A DNA stretch of 64,000 bases, taken from assembly GCA_011523735.1 (NCBI GenBank), contig WTGB01000128.1, positions 124,001 to 188,000 of the forward strand, in the 5' to 3' direction. This stretch comes from Chloroflexota bacterium (GTDB lineage Bacteria; Chloroflexota; Anaerolineae; Aggregatilineales; Phototrophicaceae). The translations under genes and the position numbers were made by a program. Below are positions 29,116 through 38,073 of the stretch, piece after piece. Each line of letters starts with the position of its first letter. Position 1 is the first letter of the stretch. The notes under the pieces were generated by a model. The model saw only the letters and a list, made by a program, of their open reading frames with translations. It had not been told where the DNA came from and did no database searches.

Positions 29116-30151
29116 GGCCTGCCACCTCCACCGTCTCTCGCTCGACAAAGTTGTCTTTTACCGGCTCAACGTTAGACGCGACACTTGTGCGCTGATTCGC
29201 CACTTGCGCTTCGCTCAGCCCAAAGGTCGACGCCACGACATAGAGCGGACGATCGCGTGATTCGTCGTAGGTACGGGCGACATATTGGCCGATGACGAAG
29301 AGGAAGAACAACTGAAAAGAACTAAGCAGCAGAAGCAAGATGATCGTGGTCGCTTGCCCGCCGAAAAATTCTTCGCCCATCGCCAGACGCAAACTGGAAA
29401 TCACTAGGCCGACGAGCAGGGAAGCGATCGCCAGAATTAAGCTCATATAGATCATAATCTGCAGCGGGAAAAACGAAAAGCTGGTGACCGCATCCAGCGC
29501 AAAGGCGATCATTTTGCGCAGGGGATATTTGGTCTCTCCCCAGACGCGCTGTTCGCGCACATATTCGACGCCAGTCTGCTTATAACCGACCCAACTCGTC
29601 ATCCCCCGCACGAAACGATGATGTTCGCGCATTTGGCGCAGCACAGCCGCTACGCGCTCATCCATAAGGCGAAAGTCTCCCGTATCGACGGGGATATCGA
29701 TATCGGTTATGCGGTGGATCAAGCGATAGAATATCTTGGCGCTGAACCGTTTCCAGAAACTCTCACCGCGCCGCTCGGCACGTACGGCATAGACCACATC
29801 GTAGCCTTCTTTCCATTTGGCAATCAAGCGAGGCATGACCGCCGGCGGATCTTGCAGATCAGCATCGATCAAAATCACCGCGCGTCCGCGGGCGTAGTCG
29901 ACGCCGGCCGTCACTGCGATCTGATGACCGAAATTCCGCGCGAAACTGATGACGCGCAAGCGGCTATCCTTTTCAGCTAATTGTAGCATCAGTTCCTGCG
30001 AGCCATCGGTACTGCCGTCGTTGACAAGCAACAGCTCCCAACTCTCGCCGATGCCATCCAACGCCGCCTTTACTTCTTGATAGAAGCGCTGCAAGTTGCC
30101 GGCTTCGTTAAATACCGGCGCCACGATCGAATACATTGGACGCGCAGTCAT
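29105..30151 (-). CDS. Family 2 glycosyltransferase, polyprenyl-phosphate type
   Basis: A 348-residue membrane-bound glycosyltransferase like dolichol-phosphate mannosyltransferase/GtrB/ArnC. The GT-A domain has YSIVAPVFNEAGNL, LLVNDGSTDGS and the metal site DADLQDPP. Two transmembrane helices follow at about residues 230-257 and 268-292. It would move a sugar from a nucleotide sugar to undecaprenyl phosphate on the inner face of the membrane. It overlaps thrC by 4 bases (ATGA). A cell-envelope gene inside the purine run is unexpected; the coupling may be only positional. Confidence 0.9.
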   Translation of the reverse strand: MTARPMYSIVAPVFNEAGNLQRFYQEVKAALDGIGESWELLLVNDGSTDGSQELMLQLAEKDSRLRVISFARNFGHQIAVTAGVDYARGRAVILIDADLQDPPAVMPRLIAKWKEGYDVVYAVRAERRGESFWKRFSAKIFYRLIHRITDIDIPVDTGDFRLMDERVAAVLRQMREHHRFVRGMTSWVGYKQTGVEYVREQRVWGETKYPLRKMIAFALDAVTSFSFFPLQIMIYMSLILAIASLLVGLVISSLRLAMGEEFFGGQATTIILLLLLSSFQLFFLFVIGQYVARTYDESRDRPLYVVASTFGLSEAQVANQRTSVASNVEPVKDNFVERETVEVAGHGV

Positions 30152-31404
30152 AAGACCTTAACAGTCTGCAATGCCGTTTTGACAGCGTCGATATCGGCCG
30201 CGACGCGTAATTCTCCAGACACCGACTTGCGCGCGCTTTCGATGTCCTTCAAGCCATTCCCTGTGCTCACGAGGCATACGCTCTCTCCAGGGTCAAGGAT
30301 TCCTGTGCGCAGAGCCCGCTCCAGACCGGCAAATGTAGCCGCGGCCGCTGGTTCGGCGAAGACGCCACTCAATTGCGCCATTTTTGGTATCGCGGTCACA
30401 ATATGATCATCCGAGACAGTGACATAGGCGCCATCCGTCTCCCGAACCGCGCGTAGCGCTTTGGCCCGGTCACGTGGCAATTCGGCAGCGATACTGTCGG
30501 CGATCGTCGTCACAGATTGCCGCTGAATCTCTTCTGGCGAGGAGCCAGCGGCAAATGCTCCCGCCAGCACAGCGCTGCCCTCCGCCTGCACACCGATCAA
30601 GCGCGGCACACGGTCGATCCAGCCCAAATGAAGAAGATCGCAGAAGCCTTTGTGTATGCCACTTATGATACTTCCATCACCGACACTAACCGCTACGACA
30701 TCGGGCACCTGCCAATCCAATTGCTCCGCAATCTCAAGAGCGACGGTCTTCTTGCCCTCGGTCGTGAAGGGATTGACACCGGTGTTTCGCAGATACCAGC
30801 CTTGTTCCTGGCAGATTTGCATGCAGAGTTCAAAGGCATCGTCATAGGTGCCTTCAACCAATAATACGATCGCGCCATAAACCAGCAATTGCGCTATTTT
30901 CGCGGACGGCGCGCTCGCAGGCACAAAGATGAGTACTTCGATCTCGGGCAAGGCGGCGCCTAAACCGGCCAGAGCGGCTGCGGCGTTTCCGGTGCTGGCC
31001 GCGCTGACGGTGCTGAATCCCGCCTCCAAGGCCCGAGCCAATACCAAGGCGCTTGCGCGGTCCTTCAGTGAACCGGTCGGGTTGGCGCCATCGTCTTTCA
31101 CCCAAACGCGCGACAGCCCGAAGTGATCGGCAAGCCGCCGCGCGTCGTAAAGTGGCGTCCAGCCAACAGCCAACGGCGGTACGCGGCTATCAGCATCGAC
31201 GGGAAGCAATGCTTTGTAGCGCCAGAAATTGTTGCGTTTACTTGCACTGATCTCGTCCCGATCCACCGCCTCACGCAACGCGGCGTAGTCATACAGGATA
31301 TCAAGGGTGCCCACCTCGCCATGTACCGGGCAGGTATAACTAACTTCATCAAGCGAATAGCGACAACCGCCGATGACACAGCGCAATTCCTTAATTTTCG
31401 TCAT
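30148..31404 (-). CDS. thrC: Threonine synthase or related PLP enzyme
   Basis: A 418-residue fold-type II PLP enzyme with an N-terminal zinc-ribbon-like part (cysteines in CVIGGCRY and TCPVHG), the threonine-synthase-type TPLYDARRLAD, the PLP lysine in NPTGSLKDRAS, the loop AASTGNAAAALAG and VGDGSIISGIHKG. All are typical of the ThrC family that converts O-phosphohomoserine to threonine. No hom or thrB gene is adjacent. Since it stands in a purine island beside carbamate kinase, a related lyase function cannot be excluded. Confidence 0.82.
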   Translation of the reverse strand: MTKIKELRCVIGGCRYSLDEVSYTCPVHGEVGTLDILYDYAALREAVDRDEISASKRNNFWRYKALLPVDADSRVPPLAVGWTPLYDARRLADHFGLSRVWVKDDGANPTGSLKDRASALVLARALEAGFSTVSAASTGNAAAALAGLGAALPEIEVLIFVPASAPSAKIAQLLVYGAIVLLVEGTYDDAFELCMQICQEQGWYLRNTGVNPFTTEGKKTVALEIAEQLDWQVPDVVAVSVGDGSIISGIHKGFCDLLHLGWIDRVPRLIGVQAEGSAVLAGAFAAGSSPEEIQRQSVTTIADSIAAELPRDRAKALRAVRETDGAYVTVSDDHIVTAIPKMAQLSGVFAEPAAAATFAGLERALRTGILDPGESVCLVSTGNGLKDIESARKSVSGELRVAADIDAVKTALQTVKVL

Positions 31405-31463
31405 CGCACTCTCGCCATCTTAAGTGTCTTCTTCCCCTTATCAGGCGCCGGCGCTTTCCACCG

Positions 31464-32423
31464 TCAGCCAGCGTCGCCAGGGATAATTTGCGTACCGGTC
31501 TCCCGGTGCAAGGCGCGTGTGATATTGGGTGGATTCGTTATGATCGCTCGAGGTCCGCCGCTATGCACGAAATCAATAGCCGCTTCAATTTTAGGATACA
31601 TGCTACCGCGCGCGAAATGTTCTTCCTCAAGATAGCGCCTGGCGTCCTGCAGCGTCATGGTATCGATCGGCCGTTCCTGCGGCGTATTGAAATCCAAGTA
31701 GACGCGCTCGACGCCAGTCGAGATCAGCAACAGGTCGGCCCGCAGGGTCTGCGCCAGAGTGCTGCTCGCGCGGTCCTTGTCAATAACAGCGGCGATGCCG
31801 CGCAAGCTGCCATATTCGTTGCGGACAACCGGCACTCCACCTCCACCGCAGACAACAACGATATAACCGGCCAAGACGAGCGCCTGAATCGCATTGATTT
31901 CATTGACCACCAGCGGCTTTGGGGAGGCGACGACCCGCCGCCAGCCCCGTCCCGCATCTTCCATTACCTGCCAGCCTTCGGCGACCGCCTCGCGGGCTTC
32001 CGCCTCGGACAAGAATCCGCCGACCGGTTTATCGGGATTGGCGAACGCTGGATCATCTGGGTCCACCCGTATCTGGGTGATAATGGTGGCGACCGTGTGA
32101 TTCATACCGACGCGACGAAGAGAGTTATCCAGAGCCTGCTGCAGCATATACCCGATGCTGCCTTGGGTATCCGCCACGACCAGGTCAAGCGGCACCTCAT
32201 GAACGCCAGCCTCACGCTTGGCGATTTCGGAGCGGTTCATGATGTAGCCGACTTGGGGACCGTTGCCGTGCGTGACCACAACCTGCCAACCATCGGCGAT
32301 CATGTCGGCAATATGACGGCAAGTTTCCCGCACCGCCTCCCACTGTCGATCAACAGTGGGGTTACGTGGATCAGGTATCAGCGAGTTACCACCGATAGCC
32401 ACCACAACCAGTTTGTCGATCAT
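31464..32423 (-). CDS. arcC: Carbamate kinase
   Basis: It converts carbamoyl phosphate and ADP to ATP, ammonia and CO2. The 319-residue protein has VVAIGGNSLIP at the start, VVVTHGNGPQVGYI, and later VCGGGGVPVV, VIDKDRASSTLA and GSMYPKIEAAIDFV, the ordered signatures of ArcC/YqeA. The ygeW carbamoyltransferase gene lies 95 bases upstream on the same strand; together they would give one ATP per carbamoyl group released from a purine-derived ureido compound. No arginine deiminase gene is present, which argues against an arginine pathway. Confidence 0.96.
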   Translation of the reverse strand: MIDKLVVVAIGGNSLIPDPRNPTVDRQWEAVRETCRHIADMIADGWQVVVTHGNGPQVGYIMNRSEIAKREAGVHEVPLDLVVADTQGSIGYMLQQALDNSLRRVGMNHTVATIITQIRVDPDDPAFANPDKPVGGFLSEAEAREAVAEGWQVMEDAGRGWRRVVASPKPLVVNEINAIQALVLAGYIVVVCGGGGVPVVRNEYGSLRGIAAVIDKDRASSTLAQTLRADLLLISTGVERVYLDFNTPQERPIDTMTLQDARRYLEEEHFARGSMYPKIEAAIDFVHSGGPRAIITNPPNITRALHRETGTQIIPGDAG

Positions 32424-32518
32424 GCTCAGCGTCTCTCATGTAACCAACAGATTTCTCGCGTCTGCGCACATGGCGGGGACTGCCCGGTCGCCTTTCAAAG
32501 ACGAGAGTAGCCAAGCTC

Positions 32519-33499
32519 TTAGCGCATGGTCAATGCCATAGTCGCCTTTTGTACATGCAGGCGATTTTCGGCTTCGTCATATACTACACTCTGGGGACCG
32601 TCAATGACGCTATCAGTCACTTCGATATTGCGGTCGGCGGGCAGGCAATGCATATAAATCGCATTGTCGTTCGCCAAGGCCATCCGCCGGTCATCTGTGA
32701 TCCAATCGGTGTACTTAGCCCCAATTTCAGCCGATGCCGCCTCGTCTTCGGTCGTCAGCCAACTGCCCCAACTCTTGGGATACAAGATGTCTGCGCCAGC
32801 GAAACCGGCATCAAAATCATCGATGATTTCAAAAGAACCGCCGTGTTTGCGCGTATTCTCTTTCGCTTGTTCGACAATATCCGGCATCAGCTTGTATTCC
32901 GGCGGTCGCGTCAAGCGCAGGTTCATGCCGAAGCGCGACATTAGCAATACGAGGCTCTGAGGCACCGATATCGGTTTCTGATAGCTGGACGCGTAAGCCC
33001 AACTGATGTTTATTGTCTTGCCACGCAAGTCGCGACCGAACTTCTCCTGGATCGTCATCAGGTCAGCCAGGATTTGAAACGGATGATAGATATCACATTG
33101 CATATTCAGGACCGGGACGCGGCTGGCGTCGGCCACCGCATTGATATAGGCATTGCCGAAGCCCCAGTCGCATTGGCGGATAGCGATGCCATCAGTATAA
33201 CGCCCGACGATTTCGCCGATTTCCTTGGCGGTATCGCCATGGCTGATCTGCGTTGTGGTATGGTCGATAAATTGAGCGTGGCCGCCCAGTTGCGCCATGC
33301 CGGCTTCAAAGCTTATGCGCGTACGGGTACTGGTGAAGAAAAAGAGCAAAGCCAGGACCTTGTCGCGCAAGTGGGCATGCGGTTCGCCCAGCGCCCGTTT
33401 CCTTTTCAAGTCCCAGGCGACACCAAGCAGCGTTTCTATTTCTTCTCTCGTCCAATCTTGGGTGCTGATCAGGTCGCGTCCGCGCAAATCCGTCTGCAT
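32519..33499 (-). CDS. ygeW: YgeW-type knotted carbamoyltransferase
   Basis: A 326-residue carbamoyltransferase. Carbamoyl-phosphate site STRTRISFEAG, CDIYHPFQILADL, and the metal/second-substrate part HCLPADRNIEV are all present. Several stretches match E. coli YgeW closely: ISWAYASSYQKPISVPQ, LMSRFGMNLRL and PDIVEQAKENTRKHGGSF. YgeW is neither ornithine nor aspartate carbamoyltransferase; its cluster partners suggest it phosphorolyses a carbamoyl (ureido) compound. It is shorter than E. coli YgeW (about 396 residues). Confidence 0.93.
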   Translation of the reverse strand: MQTDLRGRDLISTQDWTREEIETLLGVAWDLKRKRALGEPHAHLRDKVLALLFFFTSTRTRISFEAGMAQLGGHAQFIDHTTTQISHGDTAKEIGEIVGRYTDGIAIRQCDWGFGNAYINAVADASRVPVLNMQCDIYHPFQILADLMTIQEKFGRDLRGKTINISWAYASSYQKPISVPQSLVLLMSRFGMNLRLTRPPEYKLMPDIVEQAKENTRKHGGSFEIIDDFDAGFAGADILYPKSWGSWLTTEDEAASAEIGAKYTDWITDDRRMALANDNAIYMHCLPADRNIEVTDSVIDGPQSVVYDEAENRLHVQKATMALTMR

Positions 33500-33584
33500 T
33501 CTTGTCCCCCTTTTTTAGAAATTCCTTTGCCATGGCGCAGCGCCAGGCCAATAAGACACCAGATTATGCGAAAAACCTTCGCGT

Positions 33585-34805
33585 TCAAGCGCGCACCGCG
33601 CCGTTAAGCGTCTGTCGAAGGACAGCCGGGAATAAAGCATACCATTCGGTAGAACGCACCACATCTTCCAAGGGCACTTGATCCAATACCGTGTGGGCAT
33701 GGATCTCATTGCCGGGCGCGAAACCGATACTCGGGATGCCAGCTTTCCCCGCCCAATAGATGCCATTGGTGGAGAAATCCCACTTGCCGGTATCGACGGG
33801 ACCATAGAGCACCTCGGCCGCCGCCAAACCCGCCTTGACGATTGGCTCATCTTCGTCGTAAGCCCAGGCGGGATAGATCTTGTCGAGCGGAAAAACGAAG
33901 CCAGTATAACTCGGTTCGTCATATACCAGTATCTCGGCACGAATGTCTTCGCGGTTGCCAATCAAGTTTCGAAGCCGCTGCAATTCTGCCGCCGGCTCCT
34001 CGCCGAAGGTGATGCGCCGATCAACGTATATGGTGGCTTCGTCGGGAACGGCATTGATGCTCGGCGTCTTGACTTCCATATCGGTCACAGTAATCCGTCC
34101 CTGCCCCAGGAAGTCATGATCGCCCAATTCCGGTTCGATATGGCTGATGCGTTCAATGATAGGCAGCAGTTTGTAGATGGCGTTATCGCCGAGGTAATTG
34201 CTGGCGGCATGGGCGCTTTTGCCTTTAGCCACAATCTTGAATTCCACTCGGCCCTTGTGCCCGCGATAGATCTGCATCTTGGTTGGCTCGCCAATGACCA
34301 CGAAATCGGGCTTGATGCCTTCTGTCTGCACAAAGGCATGCGGCGCCTGTCCATCGTTCCATTCTTCCATATTGCCAAAATAATAGCAGGTATAGCCCTC
34401 GAGCAAACCGAGGTCGCGCGCCAGCGCCAAACCATAGACCATGCCCGGTGTGCTGCCTTTTTCGTCACAGGCACCCCGAGCATATAGAATGCCGTTTTCG
34501 ATTTTGCCTTCAAAGGGATCCCATTCCCATTCGTCCGGATCGCCGATGCCCACGGTGTCGATATGGCTATCATAGAGCAGGATCTTGTCGCCAGCGCCGA
34601 TGCGCCCGACAATATTGCCCATCTTGTCCCAAAATACCTCGTCGTAGCCGAGCCTGGTCATCTCCGCCGCGATACGTTCGCCGCAGTCTCGTATCTGATT
34701 CTCCATGCTCGGTATGGCGCAAATCTCGCGCAAGAATCTGATGATGTCCTGACGCTGTGCCTCGACGCGGTTGCGCAATACCTGTATTTGACTGTGGTCT
34801 ACCAT
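33585..34805 (-). CDS. ygeY: YgeY-type selenium-metabolism-linked hydrolase (M20 family)
   Basis: A 406-residue M20 metallopeptidase fold: metal sites in YDSHIDTVG, GACDEKGSTPGMVYGL and FGNMEEWNDG, the dimerisation domain beginning at GHKGRVEFKIVAKGKSAHA, and a terminal HAHTVLDQVPL. These match the YgeY group, which is found with selenium-dependent molybdenum hydroxylase and purine genes, and which hydrolyses an amide or ureido bond rather than peptides. The ATG at 34805 follows the adenine deaminase gene by 75 bases. It lies next to ygeW, as in E. coli, where ygeX and ygeY follow ygeW. Confidence 0.92.
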   Translation of the reverse strand: MVDHSQIQVLRNRVEAQRQDIIRFLREICAIPSMENQIRDCGERIAAEMTRLGYDEVFWDKMGNIVGRIGAGDKILLYDSHIDTVGIGDPDEWEWDPFEGKIENGILYARGACDEKGSTPGMVYGLALARDLGLLEGYTCYYFGNMEEWNDGQAPHAFVQTEGIKPDFVVIGEPTKMQIYRGHKGRVEFKIVAKGKSAHAASNYLGDNAIYKLLPIIERISHIEPELGDHDFLGQGRITVTDMEVKTPSINAVPDEATIYVDRRITFGEEPAAELQRLRNLIGNREDIRAEILVYDEPSYTGFVFPLDKIYPAWAYDEDEPIVKAGLAAAEVLYGPVDTGKWDFSTNGIYWAGKAGIPSIGFAPGNEIHAHTVLDQVPLEDVVRSTEWYALFPAVLRQTLNGAVRA

Positions 34806-34880
34806 AGTTGGAACCCAATAAGTTTCACTTCGGTCAGAGGCAGTACTTTAGCGAAAACCGCTGAAAAAATATAGTCATGC

Positions 34881-36587
34881 TTAGACAAAGAGGCTAACTA
34901 ATCTAAACTCATCGACATCCACCAGACCCAGGTCGGTCAGTTTGAGTTTGGGAATTACTTCCAAGCCCATGAAGCTCATCACCATAAAGGGGTCGCTCAT
35001 TCGGTTTCCCATTGCTTGCGCCGCGGCAATCATACGATCGTAGTCCTGCCGCACCACTTCAATTGGCGCATCGCTCAGCAAACCAGCGACAGGCAGAGGC
35101 AGGCGCGCCAGCACCTGATCGCCATTGGCCAGCACCAGACCACCCCGCATCTCCACAATGGCCAAGACAGCCGTCCGCATACTGTTATCGTCAACGCCGA
35201 TTACCGCCAGATTATGATGATCGTGGGCGACGGTGCCGGCGATCGCGCCTCGTTGCAGCCCGAATCCCTTTATGAAGCCGAGACCGATGTTGCCGCTAGC
35301 CTGGTGCCGCTCCACCATGGCGAACTTCAGTATGTCGCGCTCGACATCGCTTTCGACGCAGCCGCCGACTATGCAGGCAGGTTCGACCAAATGCTCGGTC
35401 ACCACCTGATCTCTGACTGTGCCAATCACGCGGATACGCTCGCCGGCCGCTGGCACCTTGAAGTCGAGCGAGGACGTGGCAACATTGATCGTGCCCCGCA
35501 AGTTGATGCGGCGCGGCGGAGGAGGCTCGACTCGCATAGCGCCATCTTGCGCGACCAGAACACCGCCGCGATAAACTTGCGCCGGCACAAAATTCTGCAA
35601 GTTCCTGACGATCAGCAAATCGGCATATTTGCCCGGGGCGACGGCGCCATATTTCTCCAAACCGAAATGGCGCGCGGTGTTGTAGCTGCCCATGCGAATC
35701 GCCATGAGTGGATCAACCCCCTCAGCGATAGCGACCCGTATCATGTAGTCGATCGACCCATGGTCAATCAAGTCAGCGGGAATCCGGTCATCGGTGCAGA
35801 AGCAGATCGCGCCATGATTCTCCGGCGTGATTAGAGGAAGTAACGGTTTGAGATTGCGAGTGGTGGTGCCTTCGCGGATGAAAATGGTCAAGCCGAGGCG
35901 CAATTTTTCCAGCGCTTCGGCGACCGTCGTGCATTCGTGTTCGCTCTGTACGCCAGCGGTGACATAGGCGTTAAGCATGGCGCCGGTCATATCGGGCGCA
36001 TGGCCATCAAGCACCCGGTGACTGAAAAGGCTGATCTTGTCTAGCATACCTTCATCGCCAAACGCCACACCCGGGTAATTCATCAATTCCGCCAAGCCCA
36101 GCACCCAAGGATGATCTAGCAATTGCGCCAGATCTTCCGCTTCCAGGCGCGCGCCGGAGGTTTCCATATCGGTGGCGGGTACGCAACTGGATGCCATCAC
36201 AAACATATTCAGCAGTCCGTTCTTCGCCCGCTCCAGCATGTAGCGCATACCTTCCAAACCCAGCACATTGGCAATCTCATGTGGATCGGTAACGACGGTG
36301 GTGACGCCATGTGGCAGCACGGCACGGGCGAATTCAGGCGGAGTCACCAGGCTGCTTTCGATATGGACGTGAGCGTCAATCAGACCCGGTGTCACATATT
36401 TCCCCGCAAGGTCCAGTTCGTCCTGCCCCTCGTAGCCGGCGCCCAAGGCGACCACATGACGATCATGAATGACGATGTCAGTGCGATAAATCTCGCCGCT
36501 GATGACATTGACCAAATTGGCATTGCGGAGCACGAGATCGGCCGGTAGCTCACCGCGGGCCGCCGCTAATCGATCAACGATGGACAT
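34881..36587 (-). CDS. ade: Adenine deaminase
   Basis: It deaminates adenine to hypoxanthine. The 568-residue amidohydrolase has the metal motif DAHVHIESSLVTPPEFA and TTVVTDPHEIANVLG in the N-terminal part, CFCTDDRIP with the metal Asp in the middle, and the C-terminal domain (GAIAGTVAHDHHNLAVIG, LPLPVAGL) that is specific to bacterial adenine deaminases of the AdeC type. GGAGGAA precedes the ATG. It is followed by ygeY and preceded by another deaminase gene, 39 bases away. Confidence 0.96.
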   Translation of the reverse strand: MSIVDRLAAARGELPADLVLRNANLVNVISGEIYRTDIVIHDRHVVALGAGYEGQDELDLAGKYVTPGLIDAHVHIESSLVTPPEFARAVLPHGVTTVVTDPHEIANVLGLEGMRYMLERAKNGLLNMFVMASSCVPATDMETSGARLEAEDLAQLLDHPWVLGLAELMNYPGVAFGDEGMLDKISLFSHRVLDGHAPDMTGAMLNAYVTAGVQSEHECTTVAEALEKLRLGLTIFIREGTTTRNLKPLLPLITPENHGAICFCTDDRIPADLIDHGSIDYMIRVAIAEGVDPLMAIRMGSYNTARHFGLEKYGAVAPGKYADLLIVRNLQNFVPAQVYRGGVLVAQDGAMRVEPPPPRRINLRGTINVATSSLDFKVPAAGERIRVIGTVRDQVVTEHLVEPACIVGGCVESDVERDILKFAMVERHQASGNIGLGFIKGFGLQRGAIAGTVAHDHHNLAVIGVDDNSMRTAVLAIVEMRGGLVLANGDQVLARLPLPVAGLLSDAPIEVVRQDYDRMIAAAQAMGNRMSDPFMVMSFMGLEVIPKLKLTDLGLVDVDEFRLVSLFV

Positions 36588-36626
36588 CCCATTCCTCCAC
36601 TTGTCGGTTCACTCCGAATCGTACAC

Positions 36627-37985
36627 TCAGGGCTCACCGAGTATCAACTCTGCCGATACCCTGTTATGATCCTCAATCAAGCGCGGCAATTCAACAGCCC
36701 GCAGTGCACCGTCTTCTACAACGATTTCTCCGTTGATGATGGATAAATCTACATTCGGCGGCCGGCAGAAGACAAGAGCCGCCAATGGATCGTGCAAGGC
36801 GCCGGCCAGCGCAAGACAATCTAGTCGAAAGGCGATGATGTCGGCCGACATCCCCGCGGCGATCTGGCCGATGTCGTCACGACCGAGCACGCGCGCTCCA
36901 CCCAAGGTCGCCATCTCAAGCGCCTCGCGGGCCGACAGGGCAGCAGGCTCACCCAAGGCTCGCTGCAACAACAAAGCCTGACGCGCTTCGTTCAGCAAAT
37001 GCCCGCTGTCGTTGGAGGCTGAGCCATCGACGCCCAAGCCCACCTTGACACCACGATCGAGCATTTGTCTAATCGGCGCGATGCCCGATGCCAAGCGCAT
37101 GTTGGAAGACGGGCAATGAGCAACGCCGGTGCCGCTATTTGCGAAGAGGCTGATCTCGTCTTGGTTCAACTTGACACAATGGGCATGCCAGACATCAGCG
37201 CCGATCCAGCCGACATCTTCGGCGTACTGGCCAGGGTCCACACCAAAACTGGCGCGACTGTAAGCGACATCCTTGTCATTTTCCGCCAGGTGCGTATGCA
37301 AGTGAACGCCGTAAGCGCGGGCCATCGCGGCCGCTTCGCGCATCAAATTGACCGTCACGCTAAAAGGCGAGCCAGGCGCTACCACGATGCGCAGCATCGC
37401 TTGAGGCGCTGGATCGTGCCAGGTTTCGATCAGCCGCTGGGTATCGCGCAGAATATCCGATTCGCGCTCGACCAAACTGTCGGGTGGCAAGCCGCCGGCG
37501 CTTTCGCCCAGGCTCATGCAGCCGCGGGCGGCATGGAAGCGAATGCCCATTTCTCGCGCGGCGCGGATCTGATCCTCAAGCTGCACATCGTTGGGGTAAA
37601 TATAATGATGGTCGCTGGCGGTGGTACAGCCGGAAAGCAGCAATTCCGCGATAGCCAGCTTGGTTGCGGTATAGAGATGCGCCCCGCGCAAGCCGGACCA
37701 GATCGGATAAAGCGTCGTCAACCAATCAAAGAGTTCTTTTTCCTGCGCCAGGACGCGGGTTAAGCTCTGAAACATGTGGTGATGTGTATTGACCAGACCC
37801 GGCAAGACCACGTGGTTTGAAAGATCAATGACGCGATCCGGGTGCGGCTCAGGCGGTATCTCGCTTGCTGTGCCGACGGCGGCGATTTTGCGATCGCGGA
37901 TCAAGATCCAGGCTTGTGACAATTCGCGGCGCTCATCGTCCATCGTCGCGAGACAGTTAATGTTATCCAATAGAAGCGTCGTCAT
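36627..37985 (-). CDS. 8-oxoguanine deaminase-like amidohydrolase
   Basis: A 452-residue cyclic deaminase of the TrzN/AtzB/guanine deaminase superfamily: PGLVNTHHHMFQSLTR (metal His), the trait DWLTTLYPIWSGL, HLHTHLAENDKDV, HAHCVKLNQDE and GVDGSASNDSG (metal Asp). The first two stretches are typical of 8-oxoguanine deaminases. It probably converts 8-oxoguanine, guanine or isocytosine-like bases to the oxo form. I used ATG 37985 rather than TTG 37991. With adenine deaminase and the molybdenum hydroxylase it would funnel purines to xanthine or urate. Confidence 0.9.
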   Translation of the reverse strand: MTTLLLDNINCLATMDDERRELSQAWILIRDRKIAAVGTASEIPPEPHPDRVIDLSNHVVLPGLVNTHHHMFQSLTRVLAQEKELFDWLTTLYPIWSGLRGAHLYTATKLAIAELLLSGCTTASDHHYIYPNDVQLEDQIRAAREMGIRFHAARGCMSLGESAGGLPPDSLVERESDILRDTQRLIETWHDPAPQAMLRIVVAPGSPFSVTVNLMREAAAMARAYGVHLHTHLAENDKDVAYSRASFGVDPGQYAEDVGWIGADVWHAHCVKLNQDEISLFANSGTGVAHCPSSNMRLASGIAPIRQMLDRGVKVGLGVDGSASNDSGHLLNEARQALLLQRALGEPAALSAREALEMATLGGARVLGRDDIGQIAAGMSADIIAFRLDCLALAGALHDPLAALVFCRPPNVDLSIINGEIVVEDGALRAVELPRLIEDHNRVSAELILGEP

Positions 37986-38073
37986 TGCCAAGTCCGTCGT
38001 CCCCAGTCATTATTCTGCTCGACAAAGTACCGTCGATGTTTTTCATTCGTCCAGAAAGAAAACGTCAATCTGC

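Noticed and set aside
31488-32510. 340-residue open frame on the plus strand
   Set aside because: Antisense to carbamate kinase and without recognisable domains.
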